From: a virus
Virus record (IMG/VR): IMGVR_UViG_3300030687_000029
Span: 1 to 45,917 of that record
Strand: one strand, 5' to 3'
Length of the DNA stretch: 45,917 nt
Below are positions 14,708 to 21,478 of this stretch, piece after piece. The notes beneath the pieces are model-generated. The model did no database searches and had not been told where the DNA came from. It saw only the letters and a program-made list of their open reading frames with translations. Within the stretch, counting starts at the first letter, position 1; each line of letters starts with the position of its first letter. The position numbers and the translations under genes are program-made.

Positions 14708-15120
14708 TGCGAATCTACTTGGCTGGGCGTTACAGTCGGCGTAATGAGTTGCGTGATTATGCTGATACGCTGAGGCGGCATGGCCACACGGTCACCTCAA
14801 GATGGCTGGATGAAGACAAGCCGCTGGACGGAGCTCTGACGGATCAAACTGATGAGTGGCTTGCACAGACGGCGGCCTACGATCTTTATGATATTGACTC
14901 CGCTGATGTCCTGTTGTTCTTCAGCGAAGACCCACTCGTTGGGATTCCGCGCGGAGGTCGGCATGTGGAATTTGGCTATGCGCTGGGCCGAGGCAAGTGG
15001 ATCAATGTCATTGGCCCGATGGAAAACGTGTTCCACTACTATAAAGGGATGATCAAACATTACGACTCCTTTGAGTCGTTTCTTGCGGCTAACATTCAGG
15101 AGGTGACCTTCGGTGTGTAG
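14707..15120 (+). CDS. Nucleoside 2-deoxyribosyltransferase-like protein
   Basis: 137 aa. IYLAGRYSRR at the N-terminus, conserved acidic residues near 60, and GGRHVEFGYAL near residues 81-91 match the PF05014 nucleoside deoxyribosyltransferase fold (nucleoside or nucleotide base exchange or hydrolysis). ATG 14707 overlaps the previous TGA. It lies just before a dATP/dGTP diphosphohydrolase-like gene, so both may adjust the nucleotide pool. Confidence 0.7.
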   Translation: MRIYLAGRYSRRNELRDYADTLRRHGHTVTSRWLDEDKPLDGALTDQTDEWLAQTAAYDLYDIDSADVLLFFSEDPLVGIPRGGRHVEFGYALGRGKWINVIGPMENVFHYYKGMIKHYDSFESFLAANIQEVTFGV

Positions 15121-15481
15121 AGACGCTAAGTATGCTGTGCTTGATGATCACGACTATCGCGGATTGCCGACTGATTCCGCGGAGCGTAAGAGTCTGCCAT
15201 TCTTCAGCGGTGTGATGAAGTATTTTCCGCTGGCCCTGTTGGAAGTTGCGCGCGTCAGCAGGATCGGCAATGACAAGCACAACCCAGGAGAGGATCTCCA
15301 CTGGAGCCGTGGCAAGTCTGATGATCACGCAGATGCGGCAAGTCGGCATCTGTTGGATTACGCGGTCGGTACGATAAAAGACCCGAGTGGCAGCTATCAC
15401 TTGGCGAACGCAGCGTGGCGCGTTTTGGCCCAATTGCAGATTGACTTGGAGGAAGCGAATGCCAGCGGCGAAGCCAAATAG
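15113..15481 (+). CDS. dATP/dGTP diphosphohydrolase-like protein (DUF5664-type)
   Basis: 122 aa, GTG start after AGGAGGTGACC. ERKSLPFFSGVMKYFPLALLE, then SRIGNDKHNPGE, WSRGKSDDHADAASRHLL and a W-R-L-LQ end are the hallmark of a MazG-like phage family annotated as a dATP/dGTP diphosphohydrolase N-terminal domain. The Asp/His/Glu residues fit a metal-dependent pyrophosphatase. No PurZ homologue is seen, so a base-Z pathway is not supported. Confidence 0.75.
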   Translation: MCRDAKYAVLDDHDYRGLPTDSAERKSLPFFSGVMKYFPLALLEVARVSRIGNDKHNPGEDLHWSRGKSDDHADAASRHLLDYAVGTIKDPSGSYHLANAAWRVLAQLQIDLEEANASGEAK

Positions 15482-16013
15482 AACGTTCGAAGATGAGGTA
15501 GCTTACACCCTTAGTGAGCAGCGGCGCTTCTCCTTGGCTGGGGAGATTGGCCGGTCCGTTCACTCGACTACGGACAACATGCTCGCGTACATGACGGCGA
15601 AGAACAAGAAACCCATCACCGTATTCATGAATACGCCGGGCGGTAGTGTGATTGAGGGCCTGGGCATCTATGACTCGATCAAGCACCATGAGAAGAAGGT
15701 GCCGATCAATATCGTGGTGCAGGGTGCGTGCATGAGCATGGGCGTTATTGTGTTGCAGGCGGCGACGAAGCGATTCGCGACACCCAACAGTCAGTTCTTG
15801 TTGCACGAGGTCAGTTACGGCAGCCACAATTCGATCAGCGGTCAGGAAGATGAGTTCATCCAGGCGAGCAAGCTGCAAGCCAAGTTGGACAAGATCATCG
15901 TTGACCGCAGCGGCATCGACATTGTGGAGTTGCGGAAACTGATTAAGCGGAAAGATTACAGCATCTCGGCGCAAGAGGCGTTGGAACACAATCTGATCGA
16001 CGCCATCTACTAG
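15459..16013 (+). CDS. ClpP-like serine protease
   Basis: 184 aa from ATG 15459 after GGAGG. Ser93 in GACMSMG, His116 in FLLHEV and Asp149 in IIVDRSG form the ClpP triad; NTPGGS near 58-63 is the oxyanion region. Length and motifs fit the ClpP/SppA phage family. Phage ClpP proteins often sit by the portal as capsid maturation proteases, but this one lies among replication genes, so an early regulatory role is possible. Overlaps the previous gene by 23 nt. Confidence 0.8.
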   Translation: MPAAKPNRTFEDEVAYTLSEQRRFSLAGEIGRSVHSTTDNMLAYMTAKNKKPITVFMNTPGGSVIEGLGIYDSIKHHEKKVPINIVVQGACMSMGVIVLQAATKRFATPNSQFLLHEVSYGSHNSISGQEDEFIQASKLQAKLDKIIVDRSGIDIVELRKLIKRKDYSISAQEALEHNLIDAIY

Positions 16014-16021
16014 GAGGACTC

Positions 16022-16867
16022 GTGCCCCTGTTTACGATGGGGGAATTGCTCAGAAGAAATGACAAAGTTGAATACATCGTGCCTCCGTTCTTGACGAAAG
16101 GGGGCACCATGCTTTTGAGCGCCCCCCTGAAGTCTATGAAAACATTTCTGGGCCTGCACATGGCATCTGCTATTGCGTCGGGCAAACCATTCATTGATAT
16201 GCCAACCCAGCAGGCGAGGGTGCTTTACATCGACTACGAAATCGGAATCGCAGAAGCAAAGAAACGTATGCAGCCTATGGCAGCAGCATTTGGAGAGACG
16301 AATGACTTCCTCATTAGAACCTCCGATGAAATGCCAATCAGCCTCGACCCAGGAACTGTTGGCACGACGAACTTATTCGACTTGCTTCAAGAGGTACGTC
16401 CACAAGTTGTGTTCTTAGACACACTGCGCATGTCTACGCAGGGCGAAGAGAATAGCTCGACTGACATGATGAAGGTGTTCATGCGGCTGCGCGACTTGAA
16501 GATCAAGTTTGGTTTCACGGCCGTAGTCATACATCATATGGGTAAGGAGCCGAGCGAACAGCAGACAGCACCAAGAACCTCTCGGGGCAGCAGCGTCATT
16601 GAAGATAGCCCAGACACAATTGGCTACATTACAAAGCATGTTACGGGAGACGATGAGCCTCCCAAGCTTTCAATACGATGGAAATTTCGGAACCATGCTC
16701 CTCTACCTAACAGTCGATTTACATTTGATCCAGCATCAGGTCTCTTTGTACGAACGCCAGCAGAAAAGCGAGAGGTAAAGGAGAAAGATGGAAAGCGAAT
16801 TAAGGAAAGAGTTAAGGCTGAAAGCATCGACATCTCTGATGGGCTACTGTCAGCAGTGCGCGAGTGA
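16022..16867 (+). CDS. RepA/AAA_25-like helicase or ATPase
   Basis: 281 aa, GTG start after TAGGAGG. A variant P-loop SAPLKSMKTF near 33-42 (the Gly are replaced, as in several RepA-like phage ATPases), then VLYIDYE, VVFLDTLR as Walker B, and VVIHHMGK as sensor/H-motif. Resembles RepA-type replicative helicases; its position before the polymerase supports a replication role. The C-terminus is basic and coiled. Confidence 0.7.
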   Translation: MPLFTMGELLRRNDKVEYIVPPFLTKGGTMLLSAPLKSMKTFLGLHMASAIASGKPFIDMPTQQARVLYIDYEIGIAEAKKRMQPMAAAFGETNDFLIRTSDEMPISLDPGTVGTTNLFDLLQEVRPQVVFLDTLRMSTQGEENSSTDMMKVFMRLRDLKIKFGFTAVVIHHMGKEPSEQQTAPRTSRGSSVIEDSPDTIGYITKHVTGDDEPPKLSIRWKFRNHAPLPNSRFTFDPASGLFVRTPAEKREVKEKDGKRIKERVKAESIDISDGLLSAVRE

Positions 16868-17133
16868 ACTGTTTTTCGTGTGGCGCAACGACGAGCAAAC
16901 AAATTGGGGGCCAGACTTTGATGGACTGCCGGAGGGTAGACGAAATGTGTATTGTTATCAATGCGGACCAACAACCGTGGATTCACGCGGGCGATGTACA
17001 GCCGAGCACCTACGATGGCACGCGCGGCTCTCAACCGGAACATGGTGGGGAGATGTTGCCCGATGGCTTAGAGAATTCGTGGTCTATGGGTGAACCTGCC
17101 CCAGGAGAGGTTCTGGAGGATAGCGGATGTTGA
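16864..17133 (+). CDS. Zinc-finger-like protein (89 aa)
   Basis: GTG start overlapping the previous stop (GTGA); begins (V)NCFSCGATTSKQIGGQ with further Cys at MDCRR and MC. Its end overlaps the polymerase ATG by 7 nt, so it is coupled to both neighbours. A frame from 16839 with CQQC/CYQC competes but is not coupled. Partner or recruitment role for the polymerase is only a guess. Confidence 0.5.
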   Translation: MNCFSCGATTSKQIGGQTLMDCRRVDEMCIVINADQQPWIHAGDVQPSTYDGTRGSQPEHGGEMLPDGLENSWSMGEPAPGEVLEDSGC

Positions 17134-19379
17134 AATTATTAGTCGAATCGGATATGCGGTCCTGGGAGGATAAGGATTCTGGGACCGAGTTTGGTGGTAA
17201 GGTTGGATTTTGGTTGAAGAAGAACTGGCTGGAAAATGCGGGGGTCGGAAATGATGAAGTCAAACTCGCCTACACCTACCCGCAACTCGTTGGTAAATAT
17301 CCAAGAGCGCAGAAAAAGACAAAGAAGAATCCGAATCCGGCTCCAGCGCCGGTTGCAGCGAGCGGCATATGGGATTCAGTGGGGAGTGACGTTCCTCTTC
17401 TTTGCATCGCGGATCTTACGGCTAAGCGTTATCTCGGCGCGGACAGCGTTGCGAACTGGCACGGATCAGTTGATGAACGAAATGGACGATTGATCGGGGT
17501 GACGTTGCCACCGTCGAGTGTGATGAAGCAGCCTAATCTTCTACCGCTAGTGATTCGGGAGACTGCGAATCTGTTGCAAGCGGCGAAGGATCGAAGTGTA
17601 TTGGCGCGGCCGCAAGTAGTGAAGGGCATCGCGCCCTATCAGGATGCCGCGGAAGCGGTAGTGGATCTGGAGTGGCAATATGACAGAAAAACCAAAAAAT
17701 CCGGTAAACTTACAGTTGTTGGAATTTCCTACGAAGAGGGAAAGTCTTACGCAACCTATGACGTTGGCCAAGGCAGTGAGAGTGTTCGAGCAATTCTTGA
17801 AAACGGAACTCGGATTATCGGCCACAATTTCATCGACGCTGATCTACCCAAACTCAGAGAACTTGGGCTCCCAGAACCCAAGTCATATTCTGCTAAACAT
17901 ATCATTGACACGATGATTGTGGCCCATCTTATTCACCCGCACTGGAGTGGGATGGGTTTATTCGGTTTGGAGGATCTAGTCAGGTTCTACCGGCCCACAA
18001 CTGCATGGAAGGAAGACAAAAGTGACCTACTCTATTACAACGGACTTGACACAGCGTACAACTTTAGGCTGTGGAAAGATTTGGAGGTTGACCTCAATAT
18101 CACAGACCAGTGGCATCTCGTGGAGAAAGATCAGCGCCTGGCCCAGATGGCTCACCTTATGCGTGTTCGGGGAATGCGCGTGGATTCCGAAGGTCTGCGT
18201 CAGTTTAAGGCCAAGTGGCTTGATGCGCGGCGCGAGATAGCGAAGTCGTTTCCATTCAGTCCAACGTCGTGGCAGCAGATTCAGAAGTACTTCCGAGAGC
18301 ACAAAGTAAACGTACAGAAGACGTCTTATGATGTGCTAGTCAAGCTGTTGAGGAGGGTCAGCAAGTATGCGCAAGAGTTCACCCGCGTTTCTGCATCGGG
18401 CGACATTGTTCTTGAGTCTGGTTTCGATGTGCAGCAGCTTAAGCCGATCCATCAGGAGCTGTTTCAGCTTATCATGTTCAAGGATGAAGGCAAGGGCGTC
18501 GATGCTTGGTTCAATGATGAATCCATCGAGCGCGGTCGAGTATTTCCGCGCTTTAATGTTACTGGTACTGCTGTGGCACGGTTCAGTTCTTCTGACCCTA
18601 ATTTCCAAAACGTCCCACCGGAATACCGTCGCTTTGTACTGGCTCAGAATGATGACGAATTTCTGGCTAGCTTTGATGGAAAGAACATCGAAGGGCGCAC
18701 GGTAGCGAGGCAAGCGAATGCTACTCAACTGCTGGCAGATTATGCTTCGGGTCTTGATATTCATCGTCTCACTGCGTCTCGCATACTCAAGAAGGCGATG
18801 GCAGATGTTGGTGATGACGAGCGGCAAGCTGGAAAGGCGACTGTACATGCGACAAACTATTGTGAGACGGTTCCGAGTTTGGCTGGAAGACTCTATGGAA
18901 ATGCTTCGGATGCTTCCCGCGCGAAAGCTCAAAAGTTGCAAGATGGATACTTTGACGCCAATCCTGAAGTTAGAGATTGGCATAATAGGCTCCGTCATCA
19001 AATGTCTCAAGGCGACCTTCAACTCGTCAACAGCTTCGGAAGAGTGAGGATGATATATGCACAAGACGATCATGAGCGGACGAAACGTGCTGCTCATTAC
19101 CTGGGCTGTTCCGACGGAGCCGACGTGGTTAATCAAAGAGCCCTTGATGTGTGGGATACGTTTGGAGTTCTACCGCAGTCTGTGGTTCATGATGAGCTTC
19201 TCTATTCCTTACCTAAAGGCGAGCAAGGTGAGAAACTGGCTAAAGACATTCGGCAGCTACTTGACTCGCCCATCAAGCAGATGGATGGATTCGTAATTCC
19301 ATTCGGTTACAAGCACGGTGACAATTACGCGAAGTACAAGAAGGGCAAGAACGACGGCGGTCTGTTCGAGGAGGAGTAG
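17127..19379 (+). CDS. Family A DNA polymerase with N-terminal UDG-like and 3'-5' exonuclease domains
   Basis: 750 aa. Residues 1-150 resemble a uracil-DNA-glycosylase fold whose catalytic loop is degenerate (LLVESDM where GEAPG is usual; GGKVGFWL and a WHGSV...LPPS block remain). Exonuclease: Asp180/Glu182 in VVDLE, GHNFIDAD near 232-239, YYNGLD with Asp308. Polymerase: motif A Asp517 in SFDGKNIEGR, motif B Arg566/Lys570/Tyr578, motif C His688-Asp-Glu. All key residues are present. This is the replicative polymerase; the UDG-like part may be structural. Confidence 0.9.
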   Translation: MLKLLVESDMRSWEDKDSGTEFGGKVGFWLKKNWLENAGVGNDEVKLAYTYPQLVGKYPRAQKKTKKNPNPAPAPVAASGIWDSVGSDVPLLCIADLTAKRYLGADSVANWHGSVDERNGRLIGVTLPPSSVMKQPNLLPLVIRETANLLQAAKDRSVLARPQVVKGIAPYQDAAEAVVDLEWQYDRKTKKSGKLTVVGISYEEGKSYATYDVGQGSESVRAILENGTRIIGHNFIDADLPKLRELGLPEPKSYSAKHIIDTMIVAHLIHPHWSGMGLFGLEDLVRFYRPTTAWKEDKSDLLYYNGLDTAYNFRLWKDLEVDLNITDQWHLVEKDQRLAQMAHLMRVRGMRVDSEGLRQFKAKWLDARREIAKSFPFSPTSWQQIQKYFREHKVNVQKTSYDVLVKLLRRVSKYAQEFTRVSASGDIVLESGFDVQQLKPIHQELFQLIMFKDEGKGVDAWFNDESIERGRVFPRFNVTGTAVARFSSSDPNFQNVPPEYRRFVLAQNDDEFLASFDGKNIEGRTVARQANATQLLADYASGLDIHRLTASRILKKAMADVGDDERQAGKATVHATNYCETVPSLAGRLYGNASDASRAKAQKLQDGYFDANPEVRDWHNRLRHQMSQGDLQLVNSFGRVRMIYAQDDHERTKRAAHYLGCSDGADVVNQRALDVWDTFGVLPQSVVHDELLYSLPKGEQGEKLAKDIRQLLDSPIKQMDGFVIPFGYKHGDNYAKYKKGKNDGGLFEEE

Positions 19380-19594
19380 TGGCTAATTACAGAGTAAAGC
19401 CGAGCGCGGCGACACAGAGTAGGTTTCTGGATTCATACCAGTTTCCAGACGATGCCCGGATTGAGCGGATCGAGATCACTAAGGACGATCTGTTCGAGTT
19501 CTACATGTTCGCCGTGCTTCTCAAGGGCGAGGAAACCGTCCGTCTAATTGTCATGTGGCCAAACGAAGAAAACCCCTACGCCGAGTTGACGTAG
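19379..19594 (+). CDS. Small protein (71 aa), GTG start
   Basis: Starts (GTG)ANYRVKPSAATQSRFLDS, overlapping the polymerase stop (TAGTG); GGAGGAG lies upstream. Alpha/beta and acidic. Its final codons lie in a 9-bp hairpin (19572-19580/19590-19598) without a U-tract, which might slow ribosomes or polymerase. Function unknown. Confidence 0.55.
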   Translation: MANYRVKPSAATQSRFLDSYQFPDDARIERIEITKDDLFEFYMFAVLLKGEETVRLIVMWPNEENPYAELT

Positions 19595-19617
19595 GGGTGT
19601 GGGAGGAATGTGAGCAG

Positions 19618-19758
19618 ATGAATCAGAAGAATCGTTTGTTGCGGATGGTGGTCGAGTTGCTGAGTCGGGACTCTATGCTGTGCGCGAGTGGCAAGGATGC
19701 GGATGACTTGCTGGAGTTGCGATATGCGATCAAGAAGAACCTGGGACTGCTCAAATAA
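19618..19758 (+). CDS. Small helical protein (46 aa)
   Basis: Begins MNQKNRLLRMVVELLSRDSM. GGGAGG lies 11 nt upstream; an in-frame start at 19555 would overlap the previous gene without a site. Its 3' end overlaps the end of the minus-strand SprT-like gene by 8 nt. Function unknown. Confidence 0.45.
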   Translation: MNQKNRLLRMVVELLSRDSMLCASGKDADDLLELRYAIKKNLGLLK

Positions 19759-20050
19759 GGCCGCGGAAGGCTCCGGCCGCATAGAGGCGGTCAATCTCGG
19801 CTTGGAACTTCTTGCCGTGGTGCCAGCGCAGATTGCGGAGGTGGGCCATCTCATGGAGCAGTATGATGCGCATGAACTTCGGAAACAGTTGAAGTGCTGG
19901 GTCGAGTTTGATTTCCTTGACACGCGCCTCACCATGCGCATCGGTGAGCGGAGCCCATAAAAGAACGGTGTCGAATGGAAGCTCGTTGTTCCAGTACTTG
20001 CGGTTGTTATAGTTGTACCATCTACGGAGAGAAAGGTGACTCGCGGCCAT
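19751..20050 (-). CDS. SprT-like zinc metalloprotease, antisense in the replication block
   Basis: 99 aa. RWYNYNNRKYWNNELP near the N-terminus, HEMAH (His66, Glu67, His70) and HHGKKF about seven residues later match the compact SprT/Spartan-like zincin core. It may cleave DNA-protein crosslinks or host DNA-bound proteins. It is the only minus-strand gene inside the rightward block, and its ATG shares the bases CATG with the plus-strand start at 20049. No clear ribosome site precedes it. Confidence 0.7.
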   Translation of the reverse strand: MAASHLSLRRWYNYNNRKYWNNELPFDTVLLWAPLTDAHGEARVKEIKLDPALQLFPKFMRIILLHEMAHLRNLRWHHGKKFQAEIDRLYAAGAFRGLI

Positions 20051-20279
20051 GATCGAAATCGGTACCCATGAGGTTGTAGAGAAAATTGATTTGTTGGCGC
20101 ACCTGGGTCGTTACAGTCTGGTGCTGCGTAAGTTCGAGTGTCCTGTCGGTTGCGCGGAGTGGATGCCAGTGAGCAAGCCGTTCTGGGACCACTGTGAGCA
20201 GGGCGACTATGTGCAGATCCGCATCACGCGCGTCACGCGCAATGAGAAATGGTTTGACACGGATTACGAGTTTGACTAG
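20049..20279 (+). CDS. Small beta-rich protein (76 aa)
   Basis: Begins MIEIGTHEVVEKIDLLAHLG; likely an OB- or barrel-like fold, ending EKWFDTDYEFD. Its start overlaps the antisense SprT-like start. GGAGAGAAAGG lies 12 or more nt upstream, a long spacing. Function unknown. Confidence 0.55.
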   Translation: MIEIGTHEVVEKIDLLAHLGRYSLVLRKFECPVGCAEWMPVSKPFWDHCEQGDYVQIRITRVTRNEKWFDTDYEFD

Positions 20280-20311
20280 GCAGTGTCGCGCCACAACCAA
20301 AGGAGGGCAGG

Positions 20312-20680
20312 ATGCCCCGTTTAAGAGCATATGCAGATATACCTATTCACAATCACGCAAAGCGTGGTCAACATTCACCAACATACAAGTCTTGGACCAA
20401 TGCTCGTAAGCGTTGTTATAGTGTGAACAGCAATCGCTATCCCGAGTATGGGGGTCGAGGCATCATAATGTCTCCCAGATGGGATAATTTTTTGAATTTT
20501 CTCGCCGATATGGGTGAACGCCCCTTGGATAAAAGTTTGGATAGAATAGATCCAAATGGAAATTATGAGCCGGGAAATTGTAAGTGGTCTACAGCAAAAG
20601 AGCAGGGACAACACCGTAGACCAAATAGAGGTTGGAAAAATCACGAGCAATCACGCCAAACCCAACCCTCTAAAAATTGA
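20312..20680 (+). CDS. HNH/AP2-type free-standing endonuclease-like protein, copy 2
   Basis: 122 aa with the same pattern as the gene at 13989: SWTNARKRC, YGGRGI, W..FLNFLADMG, SLDRIDPNG, NCKWSTAKEQ. AAAGGAGGG precedes the ATG. It ends the rightward operon and overlaps the converging lysozyme gene by 40 bp. Its A-rich composition suggests a mobile gene. Confidence 0.7.
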   Translation: MPRLRAYADIPIHNHAKRGQHSPTYKSWTNARKRCYSVNSNRYPEYGGRGIIMSPRWDNFLNFLADMGERPLDKSLDRIDPNGNYEPGNCKWSTAKEQGQHRRPNRGWKNHEQSRQTQPSKN

Positions 20681-21186
20681 ATTTGATCTGGTTGAGCCAG
20701 TACACGGTGCATACGATAGAGAACAGAATATGTTCTCAACGCATGTAATGTGTCTGGCTCATTTTGCGTTTGGAGCAAGGCGAGTGTGGCGGGTCCGAGG
20801 GAGCCGTCGAGCGCGATGGCGTGGCCTAGACGGACTAGACCTTGCTGGAGGATACGGACAGCGGAGCCTGGGCCGAAGTTGATTTCCATCTCGAACATCT
20901 TATTGGCCACGAGTTGCGATGGCACCTTGTCGAAGTTCCAGAACTTCTGCCGGTAGAACTGTTGGACGGCCAGCTGAACTTGCGAGTCCGCCTTGAGGGC
21001 GGCGTTAAGGTCGACGAGGTTAGGGCGCTGAGTCTTGAGAGAATCAACCAGTACCCAGCCGGGCCAATTGGGTTGCCACTTGCGCGCGATGCCGTAAACG
21101 GTTTCGCCGCCGGCATCGGCTGCGTTGTTCGAGTAGCCGCCCTCGTATGAGAGTAGTTCGTTGAGTGCGATGGTGAAGTCAGCCAT
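20641..21186 (-). CDS. Endolysin, GH108-type muramidase
   Basis: 181 aa from ATG 21186, which overlaps the holin-like gene's stop. LLSYEGGYSN with Glu15 and GGETVYGIARKWQPNW are the GH108 signature, and the C-terminal half resembles the associated peptidoglycan-binding domain. It cleaves the glycan backbone of peptidoglycan at lysis. No signal peptide, so release needs the holin-like gene directly upstream in the operon. Confidence 0.85.
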   Translation of the reverse strand: MADFTIALNELLSYEGGYSNNAADAGGETVYGIARKWQPNWPGWVLVDSLKTQRPNLVDLNAALKADSQVQLAVQQFYRQKFWNFDKVPSQLVANKMFEMEINFGPGSAVRILQQGLVRLGHAIALDGSLGPATLALLQTQNEPDTLHALRTYSVLYRMHRVLAQPDQIQFLEGWVWRDCS

Positions 21187-21407
21187 TAGATGATGTGCCT
21201 CAGAACATATGCGACTGCCGCGGAGATGACGGATGCGCCTCCCAGGATTTGCCACTTCATTCTTTCGAGCGCAGTGACACGCTCCGGTATGCGCGCCGTG
21301 GTTGTTTCTAGAACGATGAGCCGGTCGCGCGTCTCCGTAATATGTATGCCCACTTCTTTGCGGAAGTCTTTCAATTCATCTAAAATTTGTTGTTGTGCTG
21401 GGGTCAT
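21186..21407 (-). CDS. Holin-like protein, coiled coil plus C-terminal membrane helix
   Basis: 73 aa from ATG 21407 (AGGAG 6 nt upstream). Begins MTPAQQQILDELKDFRKEVG, an amphipathic coiled coil, and ends with one hydrophobic span (QILGGASVISAAVAYVL). The layout resembles XhlA-type holins or accessory lysis proteins. Its adjacency to the endolysin supports a lysis role. Longer starts to 21482 are possible but lack a better site. Confidence 0.65.
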   Translation of the reverse strand: MTPAQQQILDELKDFRKEVGIHITETRDRLIVLETTTARIPERVTALERMKWQILGGASVISAAVAYVLRHII

Positions 21408-21478
21408 CAGCATCTCCTGGCTCTGATGTAGAGCGGGTTGTTGCATTAGTTTGTTTTTAGGTGAACGACGCGGCGGGA

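Noticed and set aside
16839-17093. Frame with CQQC and CYQC overlapping the gene at 16864
   Set aside because: Not coupled to neighbours; the 16864 frame begins in the GTGA overlap and reaches the polymerase start. Both could code, but only one is likely.
19572-19598. Rho-independent terminator after the 71-aa gene
   Set aside because: A 9-bp hairpin is present, but no U-tract follows and genes continue directly.
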